Assembly: GCA_013298765.1 (NCBI GenBank)
Contig: JAAFJA010000007.1
Span: forward strand, 126,001 to 190,000
Reading direction: 5' to 3'
Origin: Betaproteobacteria bacterium
GTDB taxonomy: Bacteria > Pseudomonadota > Gammaproteobacteria > Burkholderiales > Casimicrobiaceae
DNA length: 64,000 bases
Shown: piece after piece, positions 26,671 through 34,791 of the stretch
How positions within the stretch are numbered: the first letter of the stretch is position 1
How the letters are laid out: each line of letters starts with the position of its first letter
Made by a program: the position numbers and the translations under genes
The notes under the pieces: model-generated
Seen by the model: only the letters and a program-made list of their open reading frames with translations
Database searches by the model: none
Told to the model about the DNA's origin: nothing

Positions 26671-27257
26671 AACGAGCCGACGTTTTTCAGCGGTATGAAT
26701 CGCTTTTCCAAAGTCTGGACAGCATCATATTTGAGACGCAGAAACGCGTTACGAACGATTCGGCAGATCCGTATTTCGGTGCAAACATTAACTTCCTTAC
26801 GAAATCGTTTTTGATTAGCTTATGCTGCTATTTAGAGGCGTTCCTGAAGGATCTCGCTAACGCGTACGTCGCTGATGTTTCGCTACGACTTAGCTCCGCG
26901 AAGATTCCACATAATTTGTTGATGTGGGCAACTAGCGAGAAACTCAAAGAGAGCGAATTGAAGTTCACATCTTTTGAGCTGCCAATTTCTTCAGCAGATA
27001 TTGACACGAAGCTCTCGGGCAATCCGTTTAAAACTGCCGAATGTCTTCGTCTCATAGGCGTCGATTTGAAAAGCGTACCCGAGTACGAAAATAGTAAGGC
27101 TTTGGTCAATAGCGTTGTATCAAAGCGAAATAACATCGTGCACCACAACGATAGCGCTGCTGATGTTTCACTAGGGGACGTTCGTTTGTATTGCTCGCAC
27201 TTTAGGCGATATATTGGCGCGATAAATGATGCATTTAAAGCGACGGGCTTCGACTAG
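26667..27257 (+). CDS. HEPN-domain protein (MAE_28990/MAE_18760-like putative RNase)
   Basis: A 196-residue helical protein. The motif SKRNNIVHHND supplies Arg154-x4-His159, the R-x4-6-H signature of HEPN ribonucleases. An upstream helix (ISLCCYLEAFLKDLANAYV) fits the other half of the HEPN four-helix bundle, and the layout matches MAE_28990/MAE_18760 family proteins. It overlaps the DUF262 gene by four bases. Inference: the DUF262 protein senses or controls and the HEPN protein cuts RNA, in a defence or toxin role. Confidence 0.8.
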   Translation: MKRADVFQRYESLFQSLDSIIFETQKRVTNDSADPYFGANINFLTKSFLISLCCYLEAFLKDLANAYVADVSLRLSSAKIPHNLLMWATSEKLKESELKFTSFELPISSADIDTKLSGNPFKTAECLRLIGVDLKSVPEYENSKALVNSVVSKRNNIVHHNDSAADVSLGDVRLYCSHFRRYIGAINDAFKATGFD

Positions 27258-27260
27258 CCT

Positions 27261-27478
27261 ACGTAGGTCGGACATAGAAGGGGTTCCGACTCGTATCCCC
27301 ATCGCGTGCAAAACAAACGTAACCCATCACGCCACCCTTTCGGCGGAACCCCTTCGGATATCCGCCCTACGTTTCCCAAAACTCGAAAATGCCGCTTGCC
27401 TGAACGCCCGATGAAATGGGCGTTCTGGCGGTGCATCGGCCTGAAAGCGCCATTTCATTGGGCGTCTGGCGCAGGCGG
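27261..27478. repeat. Two-hairpin intergenic repeat, copy 1
   Basis: Hairpin 1: GTAGGTCGGACA...AAGGGGTTCCGAC (27263-27290) against CGGAACCCCTTCGGATATCC...CTAC (27344-27370). Hairpin 2: CCGCTTGCC..GAACGCCCGATGAAATGG (27392-27419) against CCATTTCATTGGGCGTCTGG (27450-27469). It starts three bases after the HEPN gene stop. Copies at 28311 and 28897 share the same order of parts. Confidence 0.85.
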
Positions 27479-27518
27479 TTTTCTCCACTTTTTCTTGGTA
27501 GAGGACTAAAATTCTCGC

Positions 27519-27752
27519 ATGGAAAACCTCGCATCCCGAATTACGATCAAGCCCGATAGGCGTTTCGGTAAACCGTGTGTGCGCGACACCCGCATCACGG
27601 TGGGCGATGTACTGGGTTGGCTGGCGTCTGGAATGAGCTTCGACGAAATCATTTTTGATTTTGATCAACTGTCGCGCGAAGACATCCTCGCGTGCCTTGC
27701 GTACGCGGCGGAGCGCGAGCAACACACGACCCGCATCCTCGCCGCTGCATAG
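27519..27752 (+). CDS. DUF433 antitoxin-like protein
   Basis: A 77-residue protein with the DUF433 pattern: RITIKPDRRFGKPCVRDTRI, then VGDVLGWLASGMSFDEIIFDF and LSREDILACLAYAAE. These proteins have a winged-helix fold and are usually the antitoxin partner of a DUF5615 PIN-like protein, found here 9 bp downstream. Autoregulation of the pair is typical for the class but no operator could be assigned. Confidence 0.9.
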   Translation: MENLASRITIKPDRRFGKPCVRDTRITVGDVLGWLASGMSFDEIIFDFDQLSREDILACLAYAAEREQHTTRILAAA

Positions 27753-27761
27753 TTCTCGCGC

Positions 27762-28094
27762 GTGAAACTGCTTCTTGACGAAAATTTGTCACGCCGATTG
27801 GTTGCGTCGCTGCAAGAAATTTATCCCGGCACAACGCAAGTCGAATTCGTGGGGCTCGCCGGCGTTGACGATGTCGTGATTTGCGAGTTTGCAGCAACGA
27901 ACGATTTTGTGATTGTCAGCAAGGACGAAGATTACGAGCGCTTGGTTGCAGTGCGCGGCTTTAGCCCAAAACTCATTCGGTTAACACTCGGCAACTCAAG
28001 CAATGCTGCGGCGCTCAATGCGCTGCTGTCGAACGCAGACGCAATCATCGCCGCGCTGAACAATCCCAAGCGTGGCATTGTTCAGCTGGGCTAG
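27762..28094 (+). CDS. DUF5615 PIN-like toxin
   Basis: A 110-residue protein beginning KLLLDENLSRRLVASLQEIY with acidic residues later (GVDDVVICEFA, SKDEDYERL). This is the Mut7-C/PIN-like fold with the conserved Asp-Glu-Asn and KDxDF/DY motifs. Members are predicted RNases. It starts with GTG and is coupled to the DUF433 gene, making a type II toxin-antitoxin pair. Confidence 0.88.
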   Translation: MKLLLDENLSRRLVASLQEIYPGTTQVEFVGLAGVDDVVICEFAATNDFVIVSKDEDYERLVAVRGFSPKLIRLTLGNSSNAAALNALLSNADAIIAALNNPKRGIVQLG

Positions 28095-28121
28095 ATGCTC
28101 CGCTTCAACGGTGATTGACAT

Positions 28122-28310
28122 ATGAAACCAGAATTCGATCCGCTTGCTGACGCGGCGCATTTTGAAATCTCCAACGCAAAGGTTGCGGTAACCAAAGAAA
28201 TTGAGCCGGGCGTGATGGGGGATTACGACGCGGACGGGCATTTGGTCGGCGTCGAAGTGCTTGCGAATAGTAAGCGTTGCGCGAACGCTCCGTTGCGGCA
28301 GTCGGCTTAA
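28122..28310 (+). CDS. DUF2283 small protein
   Basis: A 62-residue protein matching the DUF2283 pattern: a xxEFDPLADAAHFEIS start, then the EIEPGVMGDYDADGHLVGVEVL core. The usual ILNASKR end is present as VLANSKR and is followed by a short tail that stops exactly where repeat copy 2 begins. DUF2283 proteins often sit beside toxin-antitoxin modules; function unknown. The third codon of the core (GDYD for VDYD) is slightly atypical. Confidence 0.78.
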   Translation: MKPEFDPLADAAHFEISNAKVAVTKEIEPGVMGDYDADGHLVGVEVLANSKRCANAPLRQSA

Positions 28311-28463
28311 CAACCGCGACCCATCGCACCACCGTTTCGTCGGAACCCCTTCGGGTATCCGCCCTACATTTCCAAAACTCGAAAATGCCGCTTGCCTGAA
28401 CGCCCAATGAAATGGACGTTGTAGCGAAGCATCGGCCTGAAAGCGCCATCGCATGAGGCGTCG
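28311..28463. repeat. Two-hairpin intergenic repeat, copy 2 (left arm missing)
   Basis: It contains the right arm of hairpin 1 (GTCGGAACCCCTTCGGGTAT...CCCTAC) and all of hairpin 2 (TGCCTGAACGCCCAATGAAA ... GCGCCATCGCATGAGGCGTC). The left arm of hairpin 1 is absent; the DUF2283 frame ends at the break, as if the element landed there or the gene grew into it. Confidence 0.8.
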
Positions 28464-28563
28464 AATCAAATGTGCCCCCGCAATTGCGGACTTTTGAACC
28501 AAGACTAAGGCGCATACGACTCATTGGTATCGGGCACGGCTGCCCACTTCGTGAGGTTTCACT

Positions 28564-28887
28564 ATGAAATCCGTTATTCAATTCTGTGCTGGACTGGCGC
28601 TTGTGTGGAGTGCTTCATCGTTCGCCGCTTCGGGCGACTTCCTATTGACGCTTGAGGGCGTGAAAGGGGAATCGAGCATCAGTCGTGCGCAAACGAAGCC
28701 TCGCGCGCCGAGTGAGGCCGCATCGCTTGCTCAGCCTACGAAGGGCGGCGCTCCGGCCTCTGCGAGACGCCCAGAGGGAACACAAGGTTGCGAAGTGTGT
28801 GGCGGTGGTGATGTTCTCGCGCCAGCGCGCAAACCGAAGAGCGCGCTGCTGCTTCCCGCCGTGCAAAAAGTTCGCGCCGCCCATTAA
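28564..28887 (+). CDS. Small secreted protein with LLLPAVQKVR tail, first copy
   Basis: A 107-residue protein with a signal peptide (FCAGLALVWSASSFAAS), a basic disordered middle, a CEVCGG motif and the C-terminal stretch GDVLAPARKPKS followed by LLLPAVQKVRAAH. GAGG lies 9 bp before the ATG. The tail is shared with the protein at 33810-34133, which is also 107 residues, although the middles are unrelated. No family is recognised. It sits between repeat copies 2 and 3. Confidence 0.72.
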   Translation: MKSVIQFCAGLALVWSASSFAASGDFLLTLEGVKGESSISRAQTKPRAPSEAASLAQPTKGGAPASARRPEGTQGCEVCGGGDVLAPARKPKSALLLPAVQKVRAAH

Positions 28888-28896
28888 CAGAAATGC

Positions 28897-29109
28897 GCGT
28901 AGGTCGGACACTCGAAGGGGTTCAGACTCGTAACCTCGCCGCGCTGGAAATCAACCGCAATACCTCACACCACCGTTTCGTCGGAACCCCTTCGGGTGTC
29001 CGACCTACCTTCATCAAAACCGAAAGTGCTGCCGCCCTAAACGCCCCATGAAACTGACGTTGTGGCGATGCACCAGCCAAAAAACGCCATTTCATAAGGC
29101 CTCTGGCAG
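28897..29109. repeat. Two-hairpin intergenic repeat, copy 3
   Basis: Hairpin 1 is complete: CGTAGGTCGGACA..CGAAGGGG (28898-28920) against CCCCTTCGGGTGTCCGACCT (28987-29006). Hairpin 2 is more diverged: GCCCTAAACGCCCCATGAAA against ACGCCATTTCATAAGGC. It begins about 10 bp after the stop of the small secreted protein. Confidence 0.82.
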
Positions 29110-29174
29110 CATCGATTTTCAAGCGATCGCGTAACGCGCTAAGCTTGTCGAACTATTCAGGGGAGGAGTTCGAT

Positions 29175-30494
29175 ATGAAAATAATGTCTCGCGTCGTGGC
29201 TGCGATGGCGTTTTCGTTCACGTGCGGCGCGTTTGCGCAAACGGGGGCGCCCGCGATCAGCGCGCCGGTGGAGCAGGCGTTTCAGCGCATCCTGGCTGCG
29301 CCTGCGGTGAAGTCTGCGCTGGCGGCGATTCAAGCGGATGATGAGCGCACGCTGCGCGATCAGATTGAGTTGACGGAGATTCCTGCGCCGCCGTTTAAAG
29401 AGGCGGTGAAAGCGGCGGAGTTTTTGAAGCGAGTGCGGGCGCTGGGTTTTGCCGATTCGAAGATCGATTCGGAAGGCAATGTGATTGCGGTGCGCAAAGG
29501 AGCTGGAAACGGCCCGACGTTGGTCGTCTCTGCGCATCTGGATACCGTGTTTCCCGAAGGCACCGATGTGAAGGTGAAGAAGCAGGGCGAGCGCTATCTC
29601 GCGCCCGGGATCTATGACGACAATCGCGGGCTTGCTGCGCTTCTCTCGGTGATGCGCGCAATGCAGGGCGCGCAGTTGAAGACGACGGGCGACGTGTGGT
29701 TTGTGGGCACGGTCGGCGAAGAAGAGCTCGGCGATTTGCGTGGCGTGAAGGCGCTTTTTCGCGATAACAAAAATATCGATGGATTCATTTCGCTTGATGG
29801 ATTGGGCATTGATCGCGTCGTGATTTCGGCGACTGGCAGTCGTCGTTTCAAGATTTCCTACATCGGCCCGGGTGGGCATAGTTTCTCTGCGTTTGGCATG
29901 CCGAGCGCAACGCATGCGATGGGTCGCGCGATTGCAAAGATGGCGAATGTTGAAACGCCATCGAATCCGAAAACGACGTTTACTGTCGGCACGGTGAAGG
30001 GTGGCACCTCGGTGAACGCGATCGCAGCGGACGCTGAAATCGGCCTCGACATGCGCTCAAACGACGCGAAAGAGCTTGCGAAACTCGAAGAGAAAATGCT
30101 TGCCATCGCTCGCGCCGCAGCCGACGAAGAAAACGCGCGATGGAAATTGCCCGATCGCGTGAAAGTGGACATCAAATTGGTCGGTGATCGACCCGCAGGC
30201 GCGCAAGCGAGCGACAGCATGATCGCGCAAGTGGGCGTGCGCGCGGCGCAGTTTCTCGGCATCAAAGACTTCTCACTCGCTGCATCGAGTACCGATAGCA
30301 ATACACCGATTGCGCTTGGCATCCCTGCGCTCACACTCGGTGGTGGCGGCATTGGCGGCGGCTCGCATTCGCCCGGCGAATGGTATTCGCCATTGAATGC
30401 GTGGCTTGGTCCGCAGAACACGTTGCTCGCGACGCTCGCGCTTGCGGGCGTCGAAGGCGTCTCTGCGCCGTTGCTTACGATTCAAAAGCGCTAA
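29175..30494 (+). CDS. Secreted M20-family metallopeptidase
   Basis: A 439-residue protein with a signal peptide (VVAAMAFSFTCGAFAQ). The two-zinc active site is intact: SAHLDTVFP, GIYDDNRGLA, the catalytic GEEELGD, SLDGLG and a late His in GGGSHSPGEW. The dimerisation domain sits between (GGHSFSAFGMPSATHAMGRA). It resembles the peptidase T / M20B-like branch and probably trims peptides in the periplasm. Start 29175 follows GGAGGAG by six bases. Confidence 0.88.
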   Translation: MKIMSRVVAAMAFSFTCGAFAQTGAPAISAPVEQAFQRILAAPAVKSALAAIQADDERTLRDQIELTEIPAPPFKEAVKAAEFLKRVRALGFADSKIDSEGNVIAVRKGAGNGPTLVVSAHLDTVFPEGTDVKVKKQGERYLAPGIYDDNRGLAALLSVMRAMQGAQLKTTGDVWFVGTVGEEELGDLRGVKALFRDNKNIDGFISLDGLGIDRVVISATGSRRFKISYIGPGGHSFSAFGMPSATHAMGRAIAKMANVETPSNPKTTFTVGTVKGGTSVNAIAADAEIGLDMRSNDAKELAKLEEKMLAIARAAADEENARWKLPDRVKVDIKLVGDRPAGAQASDSMIAQVGVRAAQFLGIKDFSLAASSTDSNTPIALGIPALTLGGGGIGGGSHSPGEWYSPLNAWLGPQNTLLATLALAGVEGVSAPLLTIQKR

Positions 30495-30659
30495 TTTGCA
30501 CCGTTGATCGCGTAGGGCGACGCTTCGACCACACTCGCTGATGCGGCTCAACGCCTTAAATGGGCCGCGTTAAGCCTCCGAATCCGCGACTGATCGCGTT
30601 GCGCGCAGATCTGTCGCGTATTTGAAGACGTTTCATCGTGGCGTCGCTAAATTGCTCTC

Positions 30660-31523
30660 ATGGATTCCATGAAGCAACACGCGAGAACAAACGCTGCAAC
30701 GCTCGATCAAATCCGCAGACGCACGATGTGCGCACCGATCGCGCCGCGCTCCCGTGCGGATGCGATCGCGATCCTGAGTCGTCGCATTGATTTTCATTAT
30801 TGGCCGCGTTGGAGTGCGTTTTGGATCGCGTGCGGTACAGCGCTTTCGGGCCTAGCGTTCTCTGCGATTTTGTGGCGTGTCGGATTGGAGGAGATGACCT
30901 GGCGCTATCCGTTGGCGACACTATTTTCCTATTTCGTGCTGCTCGTACTTCTTCGCACGTGGAGCAAGCGGGATTGGGACGATAGTTCGGGGCTTGATCT
31001 GCCAACGCCTTCCTCATCGTCGTCGTCCAGCGGAAGCGCGTCGACCAGTCAAACGGAGCACATCAGCGGGGGCGGCGGCAATTTCGGAGGTGCGGGCGCG
31101 AGCGGTAGCTTCGAATCGGCGAGCGCGCCGGTGAGCGCCTTTGATGCGGGCTCAACCGTCGGCGACGCTATGGGAGCTGGCCTCGAAGCGGCGGCGTCTG
31201 CTGATGAAGGCGCAGTGGTCGCGATTCCGCTGTTCCTGATCTTCGCTTTGCTGTTGCTATTCGGCGGTTTCGCTTTCAGCCTCGTGTCACTTGTCTGGAA
31301 TGCGCCGAGCCTTCTCGCGCACTTGATGCTCGATGCAGGCACTGCGAGCATGCTCGCCGTTTACACACGTCCCACGCATCGTGAGTCATGGCTCAGCACT
31401 GCGTTTCGGCAAACGTTTCCGAAGTTTCTCTGCCTCGCCATCGTGTTGATGGTGGCCGGGTTCGCACTTGAGCTTTTAGATCCGACGGCGATAACGTTGT
31501 TTGATGCGCTCGCGAATCGGTGA
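30660..31523 (+). CDS. Membrane protein with Gly/Ser-rich loop, unknown function
   Basis: A 287-residue protein. Two N-terminal membrane helices (WSAFWIACGTALSGLAFSAI; LATLFSYFVLLVLL) are followed by a long Ser/Gly/Ala-rich loop (about residues 118-180, including GGGGNFGGAGASGSF). Two more helices come after it (VAIPLFLIFALLLLFGGFAF; FLCLAIVLMVAGFALEL). The low-complexity loop with GGGGNFGGAGASG recalls the Gly-rich tails of TPM-type membrane proteins, but no domain is recognised. It is monocistronic. Confidence 0.7.
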   Translation: MDSMKQHARTNAATLDQIRRRTMCAPIAPRSRADAIAILSRRIDFHYWPRWSAFWIACGTALSGLAFSAILWRVGLEEMTWRYPLATLFSYFVLLVLLRTWSKRDWDDSSGLDLPTPSSSSSSSGSASTSQTEHISGGGGNFGGAGASGSFESASAPVSAFDAGSTVGDAMGAGLEAAASADEGAVVAIPLFLIFALLLLFGGFAFSLVSLVWNAPSLLAHLMLDAGTASMLAVYTRPTHRESWLSTAFRQTFPKFLCLAIVLMVAGFALELLDPTAITLFDALANR

Positions 31524-31545
31524 TTCGCGCTGCGCACGCGTAGTG

Positions 31546-32613
31546 CTACGGCGCGAAGTTACCGCCGCAACCGTTGAGGTGCTTTCGAATCTCCGCCCAA
31601 TCACGTCTCGAGCTGTTTCGCGAAAGCAATCCCTCGTGCACTGCCGTACCCGTGATGCCGAGCATCGCGCGCAGCATCATCAGGCCATCTTTGGTGGCCT
31701 CCACACCGCCGTTGCCATCCACATCAAGGCAACTTTCGGGCGGCGCGATGGCAAGGCCGTCATAGGTGCCGTTGTCGGTGCCGATTAAACCGATCAGTTG
31801 AGCAGTGCCGGTTTCGAGCGAAACGCGATACACGCGCGAGGCGCTTGCGGCGCGCAGAATTGCGTAGGCGTTATTCGTGCCAGGTTCGATGTCAAAGCCG
31901 CCGTAGCCGGTGACGTTGCCCGCGTTTAATGGGCCAATGTTAGAGAGCACACCCGTCGCTGCGCTCGTGAGTCCAGTGCCGAGCCCCCCGATTTGTGTCA
32001 GTCGGTCGTTGATTCGATCAATTCCGTAGAGCGTGGTCGCGAGCGCGCCCGGTACGCGGTTGGTGTACGCGATGTGGACGGTGTTGTTGACCGTACCAAA
32101 GTCAGGCCCTGTTGGGTAGCCCAATCCGGTATGAGTGGTTACGACGCCCGTGTCTGCGTTGACGATGAGATTTTCGGAAGCGGTGGAGACGACGCGCAAT
32201 ACGCTCCCATCCGGCGTGAAAGAGATCCCGAAAAAATCCGTTTCGCTAAAAGTTCGAGCCACCGTCGCTACCTGCGTTACAGCAAGTGTGCTTACATTGA
32301 TTCGTAAAAGTCGCGAGTTGATCGCCACCTTTGATAGCGCATAGAGTTGGCCGTCCGAGGGGCGAAAGTCGATGCCCAGAATGAGTTCATTTGCTTGTAG
32401 CCCAGAGAGCGTGCCATCGGTGAGAAGTACTCCGGGATTGGTGGCCACGAAACTCACGAGCCGATTGAGCGTTGGATCAAATGCGAACAAAACAGGAGCC
32501 GAGTGGGCGCGGCTTGCCGTAAGCGCAGTGAGCAGCGCGAAGATCAACGCAAACACGGATCGGCCTAGAGAACGAAGCATGTTTCGTGATGCACCACTAC
32601 TGTTTGAATTCAC
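31546..32613 (-). CDS. DUF4394 secreted protein with dockerin-like C-terminus
   Basis: About 355 residues: a signal peptide (ALIFALLTALTASRAHSA), a DUF4394 domain (LILGIDFRPSDGQLYALS; FGISFTPDGSVLRVVSTASE; GFDIEPGTNNAYAILRA) likely forming a beta-propeller, then one dockerin-like unit CLDVDGNGGVEATKDGLMML near 296. The GTG at 32613 is chosen because AGGGG is 8 bp upstream; an in-frame ATG at 32580 and TTG at 32619 lack a site. The same tail type is on the proteins at 1-472 and 17582-20011. Confidence 0.87.
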   Translation of the reverse strand: MNSNSSGASRNMLRSLGRSVFALIFALLTALTASRAHSAPVLFAFDPTLNRLVSFVATNPGVLLTDGTLSGLQANELILGIDFRPSDGQLYALSKVAINSRLLRINVSTLAVTQVATVARTFSETDFFGISFTPDGSVLRVVSTASENLIVNADTGVVTTHTGLGYPTGPDFGTVNNTVHIAYTNRVPGALATTLYGIDRINDRLTQIGGLGTGLTSAATGVLSNIGPLNAGNVTGYGGFDIEPGTNNAYAILRAASASRVYRVSLETGTAQLIGLIGTDNGTYDGLAIAPPESCLDVDGNGGVEATKDGLMMLRAMLGITGTAVHEGLLSRNSSRRDWAEIRKHLNGCGGNFAP

Positions 32614-32786
32614 AATCAAACCCCTAAGCTAGTTTTCTTTTGCGCGCCGTCACGATGGACTGATGCGTAACCCACTGCCGCCGTGTTGCACTGCGAAACG
32701 ACGATTGTGCCAACTTGCCCATCGCAATACAAGCCAATCGCTTTGCGAGAATTCGGTGACACAACCTTGTGGGAAATCCTAAAAAC

Positions 32787-33488
32787 ATGACTACTGCTCT
32801 TCCTTCGCTTCATATCGACGTCATTTCCGACGTGGTCTGCCCGTGGTGCTACATCGGAAAACGCCACCTCGAGGCAGCACTTCGGGAGTGGCGCGGCAAA
32901 TCTGATGTGAACGCGCAGACCGCAGTGTCGATTCGTTGGCATCCGTTTCAGTTGAATCCCGATTTGCCGAGCGAGGGCGTGGATAGAAAGTCGTATCTGG
33001 AAGAGAAGTTCGGCGGGCCAACGCGAGCTAAGGAAATCTATGCGAGAGTGGGTGCAGCGGGCGCTGCAGCTGGGTTAGAACTCAACTTTGATGCGATCGA
33101 GCGACAGCCGAACACCCTCGCTGCGCATGCGCTTATCGCCCTCGCGCAAGAAGGCGCAGACGCGGCGAACGACCCAGCGCAGATCGCGGCGCGCGCCGAT
33201 CAAATCGTGGAATCGTTGTTCAAGGCGTATTTCGTTGAAGGGCGATTCATCGGCGATCTTGAGATCCTGCTCGATATTGCTGAGACGAATGGTTTGAATC
33301 GCGACGATTCGCGCAAAGCGCTCAGCGATGCCTTCTCGCTTGACCGTGTCGCGTCCGCCGATGCGAGCGCGCGCGGGCAAGGCGTGAGCGGGGTGCCGTT
33401 CTTTGTGTTCAATCGCAAATATGCGCTCTCGGGCGCGCAGCCAGCGTCTGTGATTGTGTCTACGATCGAACAGTCGCTTCTTGGCTGA
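32787..33488 (+). CDS. DsbA-family oxidoreductase (FrnE-like)
   Basis: A 233-residue cytoplasmic thioredoxin-fold protein with active site CPWC in DVVCPWCYIGKRHLE, IRWHPFQLNPDLP, a helical insertion and the cis-Pro strand GVSGVPFFVFNRKYALSGAQ. This is the FrnE / 2-hydroxychromene isomerase-like branch of the DsbA family. There is no signal peptide. Likely role: thiol-disulfide or glutathione-linked chemistry in stress response; substrate unknown. ATG 32787 is preferred to GTG 32769. Confidence 0.9.
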   Translation: MTTALPSLHIDVISDVVCPWCYIGKRHLEAALREWRGKSDVNAQTAVSIRWHPFQLNPDLPSEGVDRKSYLEEKFGGPTRAKEIYARVGAAGAAAGLELNFDAIERQPNTLAAHALIALAQEGADAANDPAQIAARADQIVESLFKAYFVEGRFIGDLEILLDIAETNGLNRDDSRKALSDAFSLDRVASADASARGQGVSGVPFFVFNRKYALSGAQPASVIVSTIEQSLLG

Positions 33489-33550
33489 CCTAGGGCGGCA
33501 AGCGCGTCATGCGGGCGGTAAACTGGAAAGCATATAACTCGCGTGCTCTA

Positions 33551-33636
33551 ATCCATATTTAATCGGGGCTTAGTTATTATTTGTGTAACTAATAAGAAAT
33601 ATCAAAAAACTATCCTAGGCCAATTTAAATGTGGAT
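33551..33636. repeat. A+T-rich intergenic inverted-repeat element, copy 2
   Basis: The outer arms ATCCATATTTAATCGGGGCT and its counterpart ending TTTAAATGTGGAT pair over about 12-18 bp. Inside is a perfect hairpin TTAGTTA (33570) / TAACTAA (33586). The rest of the 33489-33809 gap shows nothing recognisable. Confidence 0.55.
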
Positions 33637-33809
33637 TTAAGCGAATAAGTTAAAGGCGATAGACCACATTTTGCACTCACGGTTGCCTCGTTCCCCAACC
33701 CCCTATTCTCAATTCTTGATTCGCAAGTCGACGATGTTTTGAACCGATTCGCAGCGGTCAACGACTCACGAACATCGCGGGCGCCTGCTTGCTTCCACCG
33801 GAGTTGGAT

Positions 33810-34133
33810 ATGAATATGCGAATCAATGGTTTAGTTGTGCTCTTGGGTTCTTTTGCGCTTGCAGTGAGTGCTGTGCATGCGTGTGGCAAGGAAGGCTCTT
33901 GCGCTGATCCAGCGCGCGCCACGACAAACGCAACAACAAAGAGCGCGATCACCACGCCAACGGGCAGCACGGGCGCTAGAGGCGGCGTGCGGGTCGCCTT
34001 GGGCGATGTCAACGGCGACGGTGCGAGCGCGAATGGCGCGCAGCGGCCCGGCGTAATCCTCACCCCCGCGCAGAAGCCGCAAACCTTGCTGCTTCCTGCG
34101 GTTCAAAAAGTGCGTGAAGCCGCTAGCCGTTGA
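33810..34133 (+). CDS. Small secreted protein with LLLPAVQKVR tail, second copy
   Basis: A 107-residue protein with a signal peptide (VVLLGSFALAVSAVHA) followed directly by CGKEGSC. The middle is Thr/Ala/Gly-rich with an EF-hand-like ALGDVNGDGASANG, and the tail reads PGVILTPAQKPQT then LLLPAVQKVREAASR. GGAG lies six bases before the ATG. Length and tail equal those of the protein at 28564; the middles do not align. No family is recognised. Confidence 0.75.
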   Translation: MNMRINGLVVLLGSFALAVSAVHACGKEGSCADPARATTNATTKSAITTPTGSTGARGGVRVALGDVNGDGASANGAQRPGVILTPAQKPQTLLLPAVQKVREAASR

Positions 34134-34248
34134 TTCGAAACGCAGACGCTTTACGTCTTTGTTTTTGAAAACGCAAAACAGGTCCGAATCGGCTCTGCGC
34201 CGATTGGACGCGTTTCCTCATGCCCATTTCATATTTGGAGAAGCTCAC

Positions 34249-34791
34249 ATGAATCGCAATTTTCGCTCTATCGCCGTCGCGTCGTTTAGTCTTTTTGCGG
34301 CGCTCGCCCACGCTTCAAACGCACAACCAGGGCCTGGCGCGACGCAGCCTGGTGTGCGCACGCAAGGCCCCGCCGTTCAACAGATTAAGAAGCCCGATCT
34401 GATTGCAGAAAGTGCTGGACCGCAGTTCTTGTTTCGCGTGAGAAACGTCGGTAGTGCGAACTCGCCCGCATCAACAACGCGAGTGATGTGCTACACCAAC
34501 ACCGCAGGTCCGCCTAGCGAGCGATGCGTTGAAGGTACGCACTTCAACGTGAACCCGAGCATCGTGAATCCTCCTGGCACCACCAAAGCGGGCGGAAACG
34601 TGTGGATGGTGCCCACTGGCGGCTTAGACGCAACGACTGGCTTCACAACGTTTAGCTTAAATATCAAAGCCACACCCGCGTTTAACGCGCAGGGTTTGCG
34701 TTTTCAGGTGTGCGCTGATGCAGTCAACGCCATTGGTGAGTTGAACGAGGGCAACAACTGCCAATGGTTCGTCTACAACTGGCCGAACTAA
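34249..34791 (+). CDS. Secreted protein with CARDB-like domain
   Basis: A 180-residue protein with a signal peptide (AVASFSLFAALAHASNAQ). After a short Gly/Pro linker comes KKPDLIAESAGPQFLFRVRN, then VGSANSPASTTRV and an end IGELNEGNNCQWFVYNW. PDL at the start, a VxNxGxxxSPxSTTR centre and ExNExNN near the end are the landmarks of the CARDB (cell adhesion related) fold. Four Cys may form two disulfides. GGAG is 8 bp before the ATG. The role is probably extracellular binding; no ligand is known. Confidence 0.75.
   Translation: MNRNFRSIAVASFSLFAALAHASNAQPGPGATQPGVRTQGPAVQQIKKPDLIAESAGPQFLFRVRNVGSANSPASTTRVMCYTNTAGPPSERCVEGTHFNVNPSIVNPPGTTKAGGNVWMVPTGGLDATTGFTTFSLNIKATPAFNAQGLRFQVCADAVNAIGELNEGNNCQWFVYNWPN

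Noticed and set aside
25536-29174. Prophage or integrative element
   Set aside because: Despite the accessory look, there is no integrase, transposase, phage structural gene or att pair around it.
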